A stretch of DNA of 64,000 nt from Dichomitus squalens LYAD-421 SS1. Taxonomy: Eukaryota; Basidiomycota; Agaricomycetes; Polyporales; Polyporaceae. The translations under genes were made by a program, and so were the position numbers. Below, piece after piece: positions 10,456 through 25,376 of the stretch. The stretch lies in the NCBI RefSeq assembly GCF_000275845.1, contig NW_006766902.1, positions 168,557 through 232,556 of the forward strand. Reading direction: 5' to 3'. The notes below the pieces were generated by a model. The model saw nothing but the letters and a program-made list of their open reading frames with translations. It had not been told where the DNA came from and did not search any database. The first letter of the stretch is position 1. The number at the start of each line of letters is the position of its first letter.

Positions 10456-11931
10456 CGTCACGGCGGTGAACCTAGATGAACGGCGATGAGATGAAGATGT
10501 TCGCTGCGAGCAGGAGAGCTCCACATACGGTGCAGCATTGAGAGGGAAATTGGTGACGAGGTGACATTGCCTCCTAAATTTATGAGGTCGAGCTGGCATC
10601 TAGACTTCCGGCCAGCAATTGCACGGGGTGAAACATACCGAGGAAATTCGTGATGTCATGACGTCGTCAACTATTCTCATATCCCGGATCCTGAACATAG
10701 CAATCAAGCCCTTGAGGAAGTACACTCAGGGCCCTTAGAAGTGCCTACTATGCATTAGAGTACTGTGCATCGGAAGGGGTAGAAAACCGACATTTCCCTA
10801 GCGGGACGTGTGTGCCTCCGTCATGAGATCGCCGATAGCACAGCTAAGCGGGGCAGAGATGTGTACACACAAAACTACCGGAAATGCATTGCGTCATCGG
10901 CTTTCTCTACATATTGCCCGCACCTCCCCGGCTTATGCATAGATGTCCCGTGTGCTTAGTGGCATGTCCTGGGGGAAAGCGTTATGTGGAGTAACCAATG
11001 ATATTACCTTGCAGAAATGCGAGGAATACAAGAAAGTAAACCCCATTGAGATACAATCATATGATATGAGCTGGCCTCAAGATGACATATATGACATGTG
11101 TGTGGTTTGCACAAGTGCAGCAACCCCAGTCACCATAGCGGCGTACCTGGGTTGGCGGAATGGTCGACGCCGCTTTGAGCGCTAAGATTGCCAAATCAGG
11201 TACGGTCATTGTCTTCAGCTACATGCGGATTAGCCGAACGACTCATGACCCATGATGACAAAAGACGTACTGAAGATTTTGTACTCTTGAGCGCGATAAA
11301 ACCCTCGCTCCCTTGCTTTGTGTCAATGTGGAGGTGCCCAGTACGACGGGCAGGTTGGGACGCCATTGTGCTTGCATGAGCGAGCGTCTGGACTCCGGGG
11401 TCCGAACCCGCTTGTCTTCCGTGTCTGTTTTCCCGCCCCTTTGTGTCGCCATCGGGTCTAGAGATCTTCACCGCCTCAGGCTACAAAACGGGATCTTGGG
11501 AGATGCGCTTCCTTCCAGGTACGTACCGCTCTACTGTTTCGAATGGGCAGAGCCTCCCTACCGAAGCGACTTCTGGCCTTCCAGACACCTCCGGCCCCGG
11601 CGTTAGAAGCGCGGTCAGCAAGGAGGACACATGAGTGCAACACTCATCTTCCCGCTGATAATAGTGCCTTAGCCCGCTGCGGCCACCCAGTCGACGCTCG
11701 GAAGGGTCAAACCCTCACACCTTGGCTGCGGCACAGTGATACTATTGCATTGGGGTTTAGCCGCATTGGGCTACGTGCTATCCGGCGACAAGATGTGCGG
11801 ATATCCTGCCCTCATGGGCATTCGCGAGGCACAGCACAATCCCCAACCCCAATCCTTGCGATTCACAGCGTTCAGGAACAGACCACCCACAGGAGACCAC
11901 CCACAGGAGAATTCGACGAGCCCGCAGCCTT
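10456..11931. other. Intergenic stretch, no gene seen
   Basis: Promoter side of the DUF6914-like gene and downstream side of the O-methyltransferase. A perfect 15-nt unit (GACCACCCACAGGAG) is repeated twice near 11880-11910. Short frames only. Confidence 0.45.
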
Positions 11932-14024
11932 CTAGAAAGGCTCGGCCGTGATGTACGCCCACACCGACCCGCTCGCACGCGCCATCCGCGAGACCTTCCA
12001 TCCCGCGGAGCGCGCAAGCGCAGATATCTCCCGGAGGGTTCGCTCCTTCGCCCCTAGCACCGCCATCATCTACCCCAAGTACACAGGACGCAGTTCACGA
12101 TCAGGACAAGCGTTTGTGGACAGTGGACAGCACGAGACACTCACCGAGAGGTCGAGCAAGTACCCGCTCGCACTCGCGCGCCCAAGGTTAGCGAGCAGCG
12201 GAGAGCCCTCTGGGGCAAGCGTCCGCTCCGCGCCAGGAATTGCTTCTCGGTTATCATCGTAGTCGTTGTAGCACGCGTGTGCGAGGACCATGTCTACGAT
12301 GAGCAGCTTGGTTGTCGAACCCGCGGCGTTGCGGAGGTGACGAAGTATCCTGACATAGAAGCCGGGCTCAGCATCATGGGATCCCCGACGTCGCGGCGAA
12401 CTCACGTCCTGACGGATTCGTCCGGCCAATTGTGCGTGCATCCTCGGATAAGGAAGACGGCAGGTGATGATACGGAGCCGACAACTGAGACTTCGATAGA
12501 GGGCGGTCGTGGCTGGAGAAAGTCTTGCGGTCGGAAGCTGACCCTCCCTGATTTCACTAGCTCGGCGTGCTCTCCACTCCAGACCTTCAATGACGGCGAT
12601 TAAGCTCGTGATGGAAGAGCACAAATACGTGGAATGCTTACGGAGGGCGCAATCTCGACGACCTGTTTCCTGTCCTCGACGACGAACCGTAGGTGTGGGT
12701 ATGCGTGTGCTAGGACTACGGACGTCGACCCAACTCCACCGCCGACGTCCACTACAACCGAGTCCTTGGAAAGGTCCTTCCAGGCGAAGGCTGTTTGTCA
12801 GATGAGAAAGTCGGCTGAATGACACCTGCTCTCAGGAAGAGCTTCACGCACTGCCAATGATGTTCTCCACGATCTCCCAGGGACGTGTCCCGGTCATTCC
12901 GACACCAAAGTCCCTGAGGCGCGTCTTGTTCTCGGGAAGCTCCAGCCATTCGAAGTAACCCAGCTCTGTCCGGAAGGCGAGGTTGAAGGGAGTTTTGTAC
13001 TTGACATTCGTGGCCGAGTCGGACTGGCCACGTTGGTAAAGCAGCTTCCGCAGAGAGATGGCGCGTTCTCTATCAGGAAGGAGGGCATCCGTCATGTGCG
13101 CAATGGACTTGAAGAAGTCGTCCGATCTAGATAGAAGAACTTGATTGACATTGACAGGGAAGGTGTCCATGCTATAGTCCCTTACTTCATTGGGACGAGA
13201 GCGGCCACGCAGTCAGTGCCATCATATTTCTTCGAGGGACTGGAAGGAATCTGTCAGTGGCATGCATACATTATAGGGCAAGCAGTAACCACCACTCACG
13301 CGATACGAAGCTGCTCAGGTGTCTTCCCCGAGTCTATGATAGACGATAAACGGTTATTCGCAAATACGTCCGGCCGGACCTCGCGTATCCAATGGAACGT
13401 CGCAAGAAGCCTCAATATGTGACCTATATAACACGCAGACACATCAGCTTAGCTCCAAACCCAAATGCTGCAGCCCATGCCTCAATGAGGTCGAGACGCT
13501 CACCTAGCTTGTCCGGATCTACTGGTTCAGCAGGCGCGGTCCCGTCCTGGCCGGAAGCTAGCACGTCGATGCGCCGCGCTAGCTCGTTGACATGCACACC
13601 TTCCGGACCGGCCTCCCGGAGTATCTCCACCGTATTCGTAGCCTCGAGGAACTGGATAGACGCGACAATATGCCCCTATATGCGCAGTCCGCCGTGAGCT
13701 ATGGACGTGCGGGACGGCCAAAGGACCACATACGCTCATCAAACCCTCCATGAGTGAGAAGAACGGTCTATGCACCGACGCTGCGAGCTGGCCGCACGCT
13801 GCGACAATCTGGTTCGCCGCGGTAACTACTGCAGGATCCGAGGCCAGCTTCTCTGCGGGCTCTGCCTCGGGGCTGTGGTTCGCCGCGTTCTGGTAGTACG
13901 GCACGTCCAGCGACGGATAGTCCAAGGGGGTCGTCCCCTGCGACCGTTCAGCATACACCCGCTCCATCTCAGCGAGCGCATCGCCTATGACGCCGTGCAA
14001 AGCTTTGAGCGTAGCAAACGTCAT
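11932..14024 (-). CDS. SAM-dependent O-methyltransferase (plant COMT-like fold)
   Basis: A complete multi-exon gene. The N-terminal exon (13734-14024) starts MTFATLKALHGVIGDALAEM and includes LDYPSLDVPYYQ; it is followed by the winged-helix dimerisation region VEILREAGPEGVHVNELA, then HILRLLATFHWIREV. The catalytic part has LAFRTELGYFEWLE (frame 12844-13170), the SAM-binding strand VVVDVGGGVG with VVEDR, the T-H-x-W-P-D motif (CTHNWPDE) holding the putative general-base His, and KLLIVDMVLAHAC. The C-terminus is YLGMMAVLGAKERTLREI and ends SVWAYITAEPF-stop. This is the usual fungal class (Pfam Methyltransf_2) that methylates small aromatic or polyketide hydroxyls; the substrate is unknown. No frame break was found. 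At least six introns of 45-65 bp are inferred. A Met at 14075 is an alternative start. Confidence 0.87.
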
Positions 14025-15066
14025 GGTGAGCGCGGTCGACAAATCGAGTGCTGTCCGAGTGAAGTGCGAGAGCAATGTGCTCGCTACGCCGCGAGCTCTC
14101 TCTGCCTATATACGGGAGGCGAGATGTAGCGTAATTGTAAGGTTCAAGCCTAAGACGTGCGCTGTCTGTCCAAGTGGGGACTTTGCGAAGGCCCGGAGAA
14201 CATCTCGCTCGCTTGGCCTGTGTCCTCAGATCCGAACGCATAGAGCACAACGGGGCCGTTTCGCTCGGTCTTAATCGCGCCGATGTACTAGGAACGGCCC
14301 CACGAGCCGTGCCCCTCAGTACCCTCGGTCTCTCGCGTCTACAGCCGGCATAGACGATGTTCGACCCGTACAAGGACTTCATCGATGCCAAGCTGACTGA
14401 TATGTGTGATAAAATTAGAACCTTGCGCTAGTCTAGGAGACGAGGACATACTTACCACACCACATGGCTACGACCGTCAGCGCTCAACCCAATGCCCGAG
14501 GCACACGGCATCAGGTGTGGCGCTCTGTTTTCGTGAAAAGCGTGGCTTGGATCGTCGACAGCAGCTTGGAGCTGCATTCAGAGTCGTGTATGTATACATC
14601 ATGTGTCTTGGGCACGCCGCATCGAGACAGCTGTTCGGCGAGAAAGGTACGGCTCCACGGATTCGTGCAATAATATCGCCTGCATAGACAAACGCTCCGT
14701 CTTGGGCTTCCATGACTATTGGACGTGCCTGTATACTGCTCCATGGTCCACCCGAAAGTTGTGCAAGAGGTCAGAGATTGTCAACGCGATGGCAAACAGC
14801 CAGTCACGCACCAGCAGAGACGTGTGTTCGATGCCGCCGGGCAGCAGGTTGTATATACAACCATCCAACTTGCGACCTTCCAGCGCGATTTGAGGAGCTG
14901 GCCTGCCCGCCTTACAAGTACCCCCAGTGAGGCGACGCTGGGAGATGCCTCCTCAATGCAGTTCACCATCCAAACGAGCTAACATTACTGATACAATGAT
15001 ACATCCATGATCGTAACGACTTAACAACCCGACAACGACCGGCAGAGCGGCGGCGCAGCACAGCGC
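14025..15066. other. Intergenic stretch, no gene seen
   Basis: Between the O-methyltransferase promoter and the 3' end of polyubiquitin. Short frames on both strands, none with recognisable features. Confidence 0.5.
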
Positions 15067-17218
<2,152 letters not shown>

Positions 17219-18740
17219 TTAAATTAAGTTGGCAATTTTATAGCCAGTCTTAATCAATGTTAGTACATGTTGTAATGAGTACTCTAGACAGCTGAGGGAC
17301 GCAAATGCAGCTGGCGACATCTCGTCCACAAATACAATCCAGCCACCTCCTGCAGGCGCCATAATGTGTTGGAAATGAAAGGGTGTACAATGTCTCTGCC
17401 GCTTTGGTGTCCCGGATGGAGTCTTGATCCTGTGGAGGGGAGGCGAACGGCTGGCCTGGAAGCCTGGCTTATACGGTGGGAGCTGGCCATTCGTGAAGTG
17501 ATGAGCACCATGGTCGTACGGTCCCTCACGTACGTCGTATAAGTATTGAGGGACTCCGACCTTGTTGGTAAGGTTGAGGCCAGGACCATTCGACATCGGG
17601 GTTCCTGTACGAGCGGCATCGTGGGTAATAGTGCCAGGCATGCCGTGAAAACCCCCATCCAACGCCCAGGTCGGGAAGTGGAAGTGCCGTCGCGGGAAGA
17701 ACGAGAGTCGTTGCTGTTGCCAAGAGCGGGAGGTACTGTGTATGAAGGCATGAGCACACGCCCGGGTATACAGGAATGGCTTGTTACTCACGTCCATGAC
17801 TAGATCCTCTAGATCGTCGGGCATATTCCGCCGCCGCAACTGAGTCTGGAGATGGCCCTTTTGACTTCTTGCATCCGGCTCGCCATTGCAGCTCGTCGCG
17901 ACAGACAAAGCAATCGATACCTAATGGACAGATGTCAGCCCCCTGTGGCGGGTGTGTGGTTGATGAGTTCTTGAATAAGTGGGTGGTTCGCGGAGATCGT
18001 GCCGTCGTCCTCAATCTAGCACAACCCCGGCGGGATGCGATACGCGTTGTGAGTCGAGGCGTGCAGGCGGCAGGTCTGGAGGCGAGGACAGAAGCGTAGT
18101 GGGTCGAATCGGTAGGTGTATGTCGGGGTACAGTAGAAGTGGCTTTGGCTATCGCTGCGGATCTAGGAATAGGGGATATTGTCGCGATAGTGCGTCAAAT
18201 GTATGGGGATTAGGCAGGGAGTCTAAGTTTGCGTGCAGTGCGGCGGCGACCATGTAGGGTGACAGGACGCTGTGGTCGTGGTTGAGAGTGGATGACCAGC
18301 AGTCTTCTCGCATAGGTCGCAGTAGAACCCCTGAGGTCATATGCCTTGAGTACACCGTGCGCCGTGCTCAAAGGAAACATCCACTCACTCGGTGCCATCT
18401 TGCGATGCTATGGCGTGACCCCCTCACCAACTCCGGTAATCGCCCAGTACGCAATGTCTGCCACCCCTTCCCGATCGGACCATGATTTGGCCGGGCGGAG
18501 ATCGTCGTGCTCGATGCCGTGGTTGGGAAGCCAGTGGACCGCGACGAAGCTGCTGTGACGGTGAGCGGATGACCACGACGGATGAGAAGCAGATCGACGT
18601 ACGATAGTCGGAACCGGTAAGGCGACGCTGGCCACTGCCACGACTGTCGTCGTAGTCGCATGCAGTGCAGCGCTATCGAGCGCAAGCCTACAGATGAAAC
18701 AGATGAGGCACTGAATCGGACACCACACAGAGGAGACAAC
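17219..18740 (-). CDS. Unresolved coding-like region, possible multi-exon gene
   Basis: Several minus-strand stretches read like exons but I cannot join them with certainty. The block 18149-18355 contains LLRPMREDCWSSTLNHDHS and YMVAAALHANLDSLPNPHTF. The block 17810-17908 gives RRRNMPDDLEDLVMD before a clean GTGAGT donor, and the next 57 bp end in CAG. After that intron all three frames are open to 17526 or beyond: one is hydrophobic (YLPLLATATTLVLPATALP), one contains GLNLTNKVGVPQYLYD before a GTACGT donor. No known domain was recognised. The boundaries given are only the outer limits of the coding-like sequence. Confidence 0.3.
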
Positions 18741-20984
18741 TCACTGCCTCCAAAAGAAGCTGAGAAGTTTGTCTGTGAGGGCGTAGGTAGGATACACTCC
18801 CGGTGGTCGAGCGCTGTCCATGGGAATCACGGTTGGGTGTGTTGAGTTGTTCGTCGGAATGGCAGGAGCTGGGTGCCCTTATATATGTCTGGAAGAAGTC
18901 GCTTTGGCCTAGTGGCGGTGCGCATTCGCGGCCCTCCCATCAGAGAATGGCCCTACTGTCCAATGCGTGTGCCGCATTCTCCGTGACACGCTTTCGCTTT
19001 GTGCTTTGCTCCGCAGCAAAAAATAGTGCTGGAGGCCCAAGTGACCACTTACCCGAATAGCCCCTTAACACGGATACGCATCGCTTTCTTTTGTGCCATC
19101 AGTGGCTCTCTGGATCGGCAGTGCAATAAGGCAGCATTGCGATTCCGCTTGACACATTAACACGCTTCACGGTGTACAAAGTGGGCATCTGCGAGGCAAT
19201 TTAGTGTCATCCATGATCCGATAAAAAGTAATAGGCATACTCACGATCTATACGTACGATAATCCGGTGCTCTGTCTGACGTCAGTAATGGTTAGGAACG
19301 ACCGACACGACCTCCTGATAGTCGTCTTCGAATCTTACACAGATATGTCCTCCAATTGTTACAGCTTGACGTGGGGAAGCTGTTTGCGCAATTGTATTGT
19401 CATGAGCACCGATTATCCATGGCAATGAGTACATCCAACCTGCGCCACAGATGTGGAATGTCATGATATGCGGACTCACGCAGCTTTATAAATTAAATTC
19501 GGCGTCCTGAGCTCTCCTGTGTGAGGCAGGAAGTCAGGATTGGGCCGAAAGTATCTTCAAGAATAGTGGTAGAGATGTAGCGCAGACGCTTCGTCATATG
19601 ACTCGATGATTAGTATCTGCGACCTCGGCCGCTGCTATGGGCCTTGGGGCATGGTTGACCTCCCCTCGTGTGATCATATTGGCCAATGTAAGTATGAAAT
19701 TGAGGAGCAGGTCCACGAGAAAAGAGCCCGCAAGAACCATCTGGCGGGAGGAGCTGAAGGAAGGGTGACCTCGTATGACCGAAGGCGGGCCGGATTGGGA
19801 GATGTGGACAACATCGTCGACGCGCGAACGCTCGCGACTTGGGCGCGGGCGAGCAACTCCAATATCTGCTCCTAAGACTGCTATACTAGGCAGAAGCAGC
19901 GCAAATTCAGGAATGAAACGATGTGCGCACTCAAACTATGCATATTGTTTATTATGGTTGATGTCAGATATCGTCGGAAGACAGATCCCCATCGGTAATG
20001 CACTATGATTGCACGAAGCAGAAGGCTCACAAAGAGGTCGTATTGCCGTTGGGGCCCAGAAAGGATGTAAAAGTCTCAAAACAGGCCATACTTGCTTATA
20101 CGTAGACGATTGAGACTTAGCGCACAGCTACCAAGCGTTGCATAGTCGTAGATGTTGAACGGTGATCGCTTGAAGGTTTGTGAGGGGCCGATCTCTCGGA
20201 AAAGCCATCAGGAAGACATGTCATATAATTCCTGCTATGTGAGATGTGTTCAGATTGCTCAGACTATGGCCCAAGCAGGGAATGATACTCACCGCACAGA
20301 GAGCAGTAGCCTAAGGAAGGCAATTGTTGCGGGAGACGTAACTGGCGCCGGCCCTAAATTCGTTGTTTCGGCGCCCACAGTGGGCTAGAAAGTTGAAACC
20401 GCGTGCTGCGACTCGATCAGTGCGAAGGTCAGCTGCAATCTCCATGTAGGCGCGTTCACAGCAGTGCCCAGTAGAGGTATGCAACCCCTTTCATGGGGCC
20501 CACGTTACAAGTAGGCGGGCGAGTTGTGGCAGGCTGGTGATGAACGTTATTGATAAACCTCTGCGTCCGTAACAGGTTCCACAATTGTCGGGCACACCGA
20601 TCACTAGTGCGTCAAACAGTGCGATGTTCTCTTCACAGCTGCCCACTTGCCTAGTGGAACACTGATTTTTCACAGTGAAGGCCGTACAGGCCGGCATGCA
20701 AACCTCGTGTATCGATCGTCAGTGTACTATAGCCAGGTATCACATATATCACCCGCCAGTGTATCGCGCTCCTCACGTCATAGGGAAGAAATGACACATG
20801 ATGATGTACGGCATATGTGCCGTACTTCCTGTGGCTCACTTATGTCCGACCCGGGCCACCGAAGGCTCTGCTTGACCTACCGTCGTAGAAGCTCCTCGGC
20901 TCGAGCGCCAGGCGCTCGTATCCTAGCCTCGCCCACACTTCCCCACCATCCCCCATCATCCCCCACGACAACATCTACTGCGAT
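18741..20984. other. Intergenic stretch, no gene seen
   Basis: Short frames only. The last 50 bp before the four-helix gene are C-rich (CCCCCATCATCCCCCAC), as in a fungal core promoter or leader. No RNA gene was recognised. Confidence 0.45.
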
Positions 20985-21941
20985 ATGCGCCGCGTAGCTC
21001 TCCACAAGAGAGAATTACTTCCCTCGATATCTACTCTGGCTGTGTTGAAGACCTCCCTTGAAGTCTTGGGCAAGTTCGGTTCGACAGCGCCGTTCCTGCA
21101 AGCAACAGTGGACACGGCCCTGCAGATCATACACTACGCCGAGGTTCGAGTCTACATCCCAACGTGCTTGCTAGAAGCACTCATTCAAGATACGATTTTA
21201 GGAGGTGAAGCGGAACCGCCACGATTCCCTGGAACTAGCTCTTTCTACCGCAAAGATTGTGGAAGCGCTGTTGAAGGCCACACGCGACGTGGCTGAACAC
21301 GAAATGGACGAGCGATTCAAGGAAGATATACACAACTTCCACGAGTAGGTCGCTATTATTAAGAGTCCTGGCGAATGCCGACTCCCTGTAGACGGCTGTT
21401 AGATATCATTACGACAATGGAGCACCTAACGGACACCACTGTCTGGAAACGGGTGCTACAGAAGGACTCTCATTCGCAAGCGATTGCGAGGCATCGGCAG
21501 GCTCTTCATCAAGCTCTTGTGACCTTCCAGGCAAGGCTGGATGACTGGTCAAGCTTCGTGCGCATACTCACGTCCTCTCCATACAGATCGTTGATGGTAT
21601 CAGCATGCGCATTCTCGCAATACGCCATCACGACGAGGTCATGGGTAGCCTTCGGTCCCTGACCACTCTGTTATCTCAACCGCATCTTTCCGCGAACATG
21701 AGTACCGCGGCTGCACCAGTTTCCACTTTGCCGACTTCTCGCCCAGCGAGCCCGCCCTCTAACAATGCAGCACGTACAATATCTGGAGGCTGGGGTGCTG
21801 GGGTGCTGCGTCTCCAGTTGCCTGGTCAAAAAAGTGAGTCTGAATGTCTTTGGACCTGACACCGGAAGCCTGAAGGAGGGACCGAACCAGGCGTCTGTCT
21901 TTTTTTTTAAAGCACACCTTCCCGAAACGGTGAGATTTTGA
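20985..21941 (+). CDS. Standalone MLKL/HeLo-like four-helix bundle protein
   Basis: Exons 20985-21143, 21202-21344, 21392-21530, 21587-21833 and 21913-21941 join in phase to 238 residues. The start gives LAVLKTSLEVLGKFGSTAPFLQATVDTALQII, then EEVKRNRHDSLELALSTAKIVEALLKAT, then RLLDIITTMEHLTDTTVWKRVLQKDSHSQAIARHRQALHQALVTFQ and VDGISMRILAIRHHDEVM, followed by a Ser/Thr/Pro-rich tail. This helix order, with the VKRN turn and a closing helix with paired Arg/His, is that of the MLKL N-terminal-like domain that heads many basidiomycete NLR and kinase proteins and can act as a membrane-perturbing executioner. Here no NACHT, kinase or repeat domain follows. Intron 21531-21586 has a GC donor (GCAAGG). 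The last intron and exon are less sure; without them the frame ends at 21859. Confidence 0.68.
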
Positions 21942-22326
21942 AGGACGGGCGGTGGGAATAGTAGAAGACACTGCCGTATCTCCGCATATGTCACACGTGA
22001 TCCTCGGGGGTAACCGCCCACGCGCAGGTGGATCGAGACGATACTCGTACCAATACCCTGATCGTTCAGCGCAACAGATTCTTGTATGATAGACATTTAC
22101 ACATATATATTCGTCCTAGGCGTTTGCGTGTCCTGAACAGCATGTCCGACCGAGTCACAGGACCATTCATAGCTATGGCTATGCTGGCGATTGGGTTATG
22201 AAGGTGTCGGAAGAACAGGTCCGTGATCCCGCGCAGCGTCACAGTGATGAAGATATGTATCGTCGTCGATCAAATGACATTCGATATCTGTAGACCATAG
22301 ACGGAGTCATAGCGTTCTGGAGAGTA
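21942..22326. other. Short convergent intergenic gap
   Basis: Lies between the 3' ends of the four-helix gene and the P450. No gene or repeat is seen. Confidence 0.5.
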
Positions 22327-24536
22327 CTACGTTCGCTTGTAAGGGCGCAAGATAAGAGGAAGGGCCGCTACCTTCTGACCGCGCAATCCCGGGCGCTGTA
22401 CAATGAAGCCCCCAACAGGCACGACGTCCTCCACCGGCACACCAAGCTCGAACTCGAAGTTACGGATGAGTGTGAAGATCAACGCCTTCAGTCTTACGCT
22501 ACGTGTCAATATTCGCATCGACAAACAGAGGTAGGGGAGCACTCACTCGACGAGAGAGAACCGATAGCCGATGCACGCGTGCGGACCAGCAAGGAAGGTG
22601 AGCAGATGGCCCCAGATACCAGGCATGTTCGCGATCGCCTCGGGCGGATTGTCCCACCTTTCCGGCCTACGAACGTCAGAGGTTAACAAGTACGAGCAAT
22701 GCACGACGTCCGAAGATAACCCTACTTGAACTCGAGTGCATCATCTCCCCAGATTTGCTTCGAAGTTTGGAGAGCAAGAATGGGAATGAAGATCCTATTC
22801 TTTGCGGCGACCCCAATATTATGCTGGACCTTTCCTCGTTCGTCCGTGTATGGTTGGCTGACCGGAATGACGTCGTCGTGCTGGGCTTCGCGGATCGTCA
22901 TCACGACGGGAGCGTGCAGACGCAGGGTCTCATGAATGACCTGATCGAGGTAGGGGAGTGCATTGAGTTCTTCCATCGTCGGAGTATCCGTTTCAATTGT
23001 GAGGAGCTCATAGCGAAGTTTGCGTTGGAGCGCAGGTTGCTTGGTGAGGGCGAATAAGGTCCAGCTGGCTGCGGTGCTCGTGGTCTCGTGACCAGCGACC
23101 AGGAAGGCGGGGATCTCTGCGCACCAATGATATCAGTGAGTGAAAGTACAAATGACGCGGATGGGGGACGCACGGGCCAGGACTTCGTCGTCGGTCAGGC
23201 GTTGACTGTCCTGTATGTCGGTCGCCATGTTCGCCTTCATGAGGAGAGTAAGCAGGTCGCGGCCGCGGACGTCCCTCTTCTCGACGGACTGGGAGCCCTT
23301 CTCGCTTGACTCGCTCAAAATCTGCTCCCTCTTCTCCTTGATGAGCTGGTGTCCAATGCGCTTGATCACTGCCTCGGCTTTATCGAGTTTCACCGCACGC
23401 TCATCCGGCTGTGTCCGAGAGCGAGACACCCATGAGTATGGGGATCCCTAGTGGGAAGATGCACATACGTAGAATTTGTTGGTGAAAGGAATCATCCTTC
23501 TCAGCCACTCGTTCATGGTCGCGGCTTGCGGGGGTGATGAGGCAAGCTCCTTGAACGCCAGGTTCAACTCATTGGGTTTCCCGTTCCTCTGAAGTGCGTC
23601 GAACTCATAGTTGAATCCTGCAGAAGTTGTTGCCGTATCAATTGCTGGAGTTGTCAATCGATTGAAGCTTGGACCGAAGCTCACCCGCGAGGCCAATGAC
23701 ATCCAAGGTCATCTTGCTCAGACCATCGCCGATGTATGTGCAAAGTCTTCCGTCCTCAGACATCTGGCCTCCCCAGTAATCGCAGAGCTATGGCGAAGGA
23801 GATAAGTTAGCCGATTTCGGATGGAGACTGTGTATGTACATTCTTAGCTTTGTCGAGAAATATGCCAGTAAGATCCCGGATCTGTGCTGGTCCAAAAGCA
23901 GGGTTCTTAAATGAAGCGTGAGTATTTCGGCGCCGAGAAGTAAGTAGTCTCGAGCGTACCATGACCCGACGCTGGAAGTGGCGATTTTTAGTATGCGTCG
24001 GTCCCAGGACGGAGTGCCACTTACCTGATTCCTGTGTTGCTGGCCTTCTACCGCGAGAATGCCTGCAATATTGGATGATATCTTAGTACAGGATCTTCGA
24101 ATGTGGCTTGTTTGCATGGAAGCTATTGGATACTCGCCTTTACCGAGAGAATGGACAACAGTCCGCCTATTAGTTCCGGGCTTGCAGTAATCCGCCGGAT
24201 GCGACAGGACGTGGTGGAGTGCATCCAGATCCGTGGTAAGTAAATGAGGGGCCTGGTAGTTACCCATATCAGCTAAACTGCAAACCCCGGGATCTATGGC
24301 GAGCTTACCGTGAACATTCCGTGGATTTTGACGTTAGGTCCATACTGCTCAACCCATGCTTGGTGAAGACGTCCGTGAGCTGCAGTGATCTTCATAAGAT
24401 TACCCCATACGAAGCTTTCGCTAGGAGGACCCGGGAGACGACGTAGCGATGCGCGGTATCTGGGTAATACCGTCTGCCATATCTTCACTATAGCGACAAC
24501 GGCAACGCCCGTTAGGAATACGAGAATAGCTGACAT
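22327..24536 (-). CDS. Cytochrome P450 monooxygenase
   Basis: A complete microsomal P450 gene with many small introns. The start [20 protein letters not shown] is a membrane anchor, followed by the Pro-rich hinge [16 protein letters not shown]; an upstream in-frame Met at 24647 would bury the anchor and is less likely. The I-helix oxygen-binding motif is AGHETTS (around 23080), the K-helix ExxR is ETLR within [16 protein letters not shown], the PERF-type motif is PERW (around 22670), and the haem loop is [10 protein letters not shown] with the axial Cys (around 22580). The C-terminus ends [14 protein letters not shown]. All key residues are present. The CYP family is not assignable by eye; in Agaricomycetes such enzymes oxidise wood-derived aromatics, fatty acids or terpenoids. 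Confidence 0.92.
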
Positions 24537-25376
24537 GGAAAGGATTTCGGCGATGCACGATATCAATAGACGATCAGGCAAACTCGAAAGACACTGGGAG
24601 AGCGAGCGGACTGCAGATGATGTTGAGTACCACTGTAGTTGCTCCAAGTGCCCCTATATATGTCTGCGCAAGTGATGAGACGCCCCTTGGGTGCCAGACA
24701 GCTCAAACTACCGCCAGTGCTCTGTTCAGGGCTCATGGGCGTGACTGGCTTAACGTACTGCGGGCCGGCTGCTTTCGGAGTCTCTTGTCTATCTTCAGCT
24801 GGCCAATGGCAGCGCACACTGATTTCCCCTCATCAAGAAGTCATATGAAGTATACTGAAACGGTGTGGGAGGCAGTGACGAGCTGTGAGCAGTATGTAGA
24901 CAGGATTTAATCACTGTCAGTCCTGGAGATACACGGCGTCAGCGCTTGTTACGAGCCGAACACAGCGTACCCGTACCAAGAACTTCTCTCGGAGCAGCGC
25001 GGCATACACCATGAGTTTCCCATTTATTCCTCGTGGAATATAGCTTTGTCATAAGCTGTTCCGATGTCGCTTTTCAGCATGGGTTACGAGGACACGATGA
25101 GTACTGATCGCCGCGCCAGACCGAAGACCACTGTAAACTGGAACATAGAATTCAGCGACGGAAATGTAAACCCAGAGACACACCCGGTCAGAAGAAGCCC
25201 CGAATTGCTACGAACACTTGTCGGGGTTTCTAAGGGCGGAATCCTCTTCTGAGAGCGCGGCGGCATCACTTGACGGCACACGACTCTTGAACTCGCAGAA
25301 AGCTACTTGATTATATATAGAAATCCATTGCTAGGCGGATGAAGGGATTCTTCGTTACAGTAGCCCAGGCGTTTCT
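24537..25376. other. P450 promoter side, no gene seen
   Basis: Upstream sequence of the P450 and downstream of a weak hypothetical gene. Only short frames are present. Confidence 0.45.

Noticed and set aside
11880..11912. Short direct repeat of CACCCACAGGAG
   Set aside because: Only two copies of 15 nt at the 3' end of the O-methyltransferase gene; too small to interpret.
21141..21165. tRNA T-arm-like GGTTCGAGTC
   Set aside because: No acceptor or anticodon arm can be folded around it, and it lies within the first intron of the four-helix gene.
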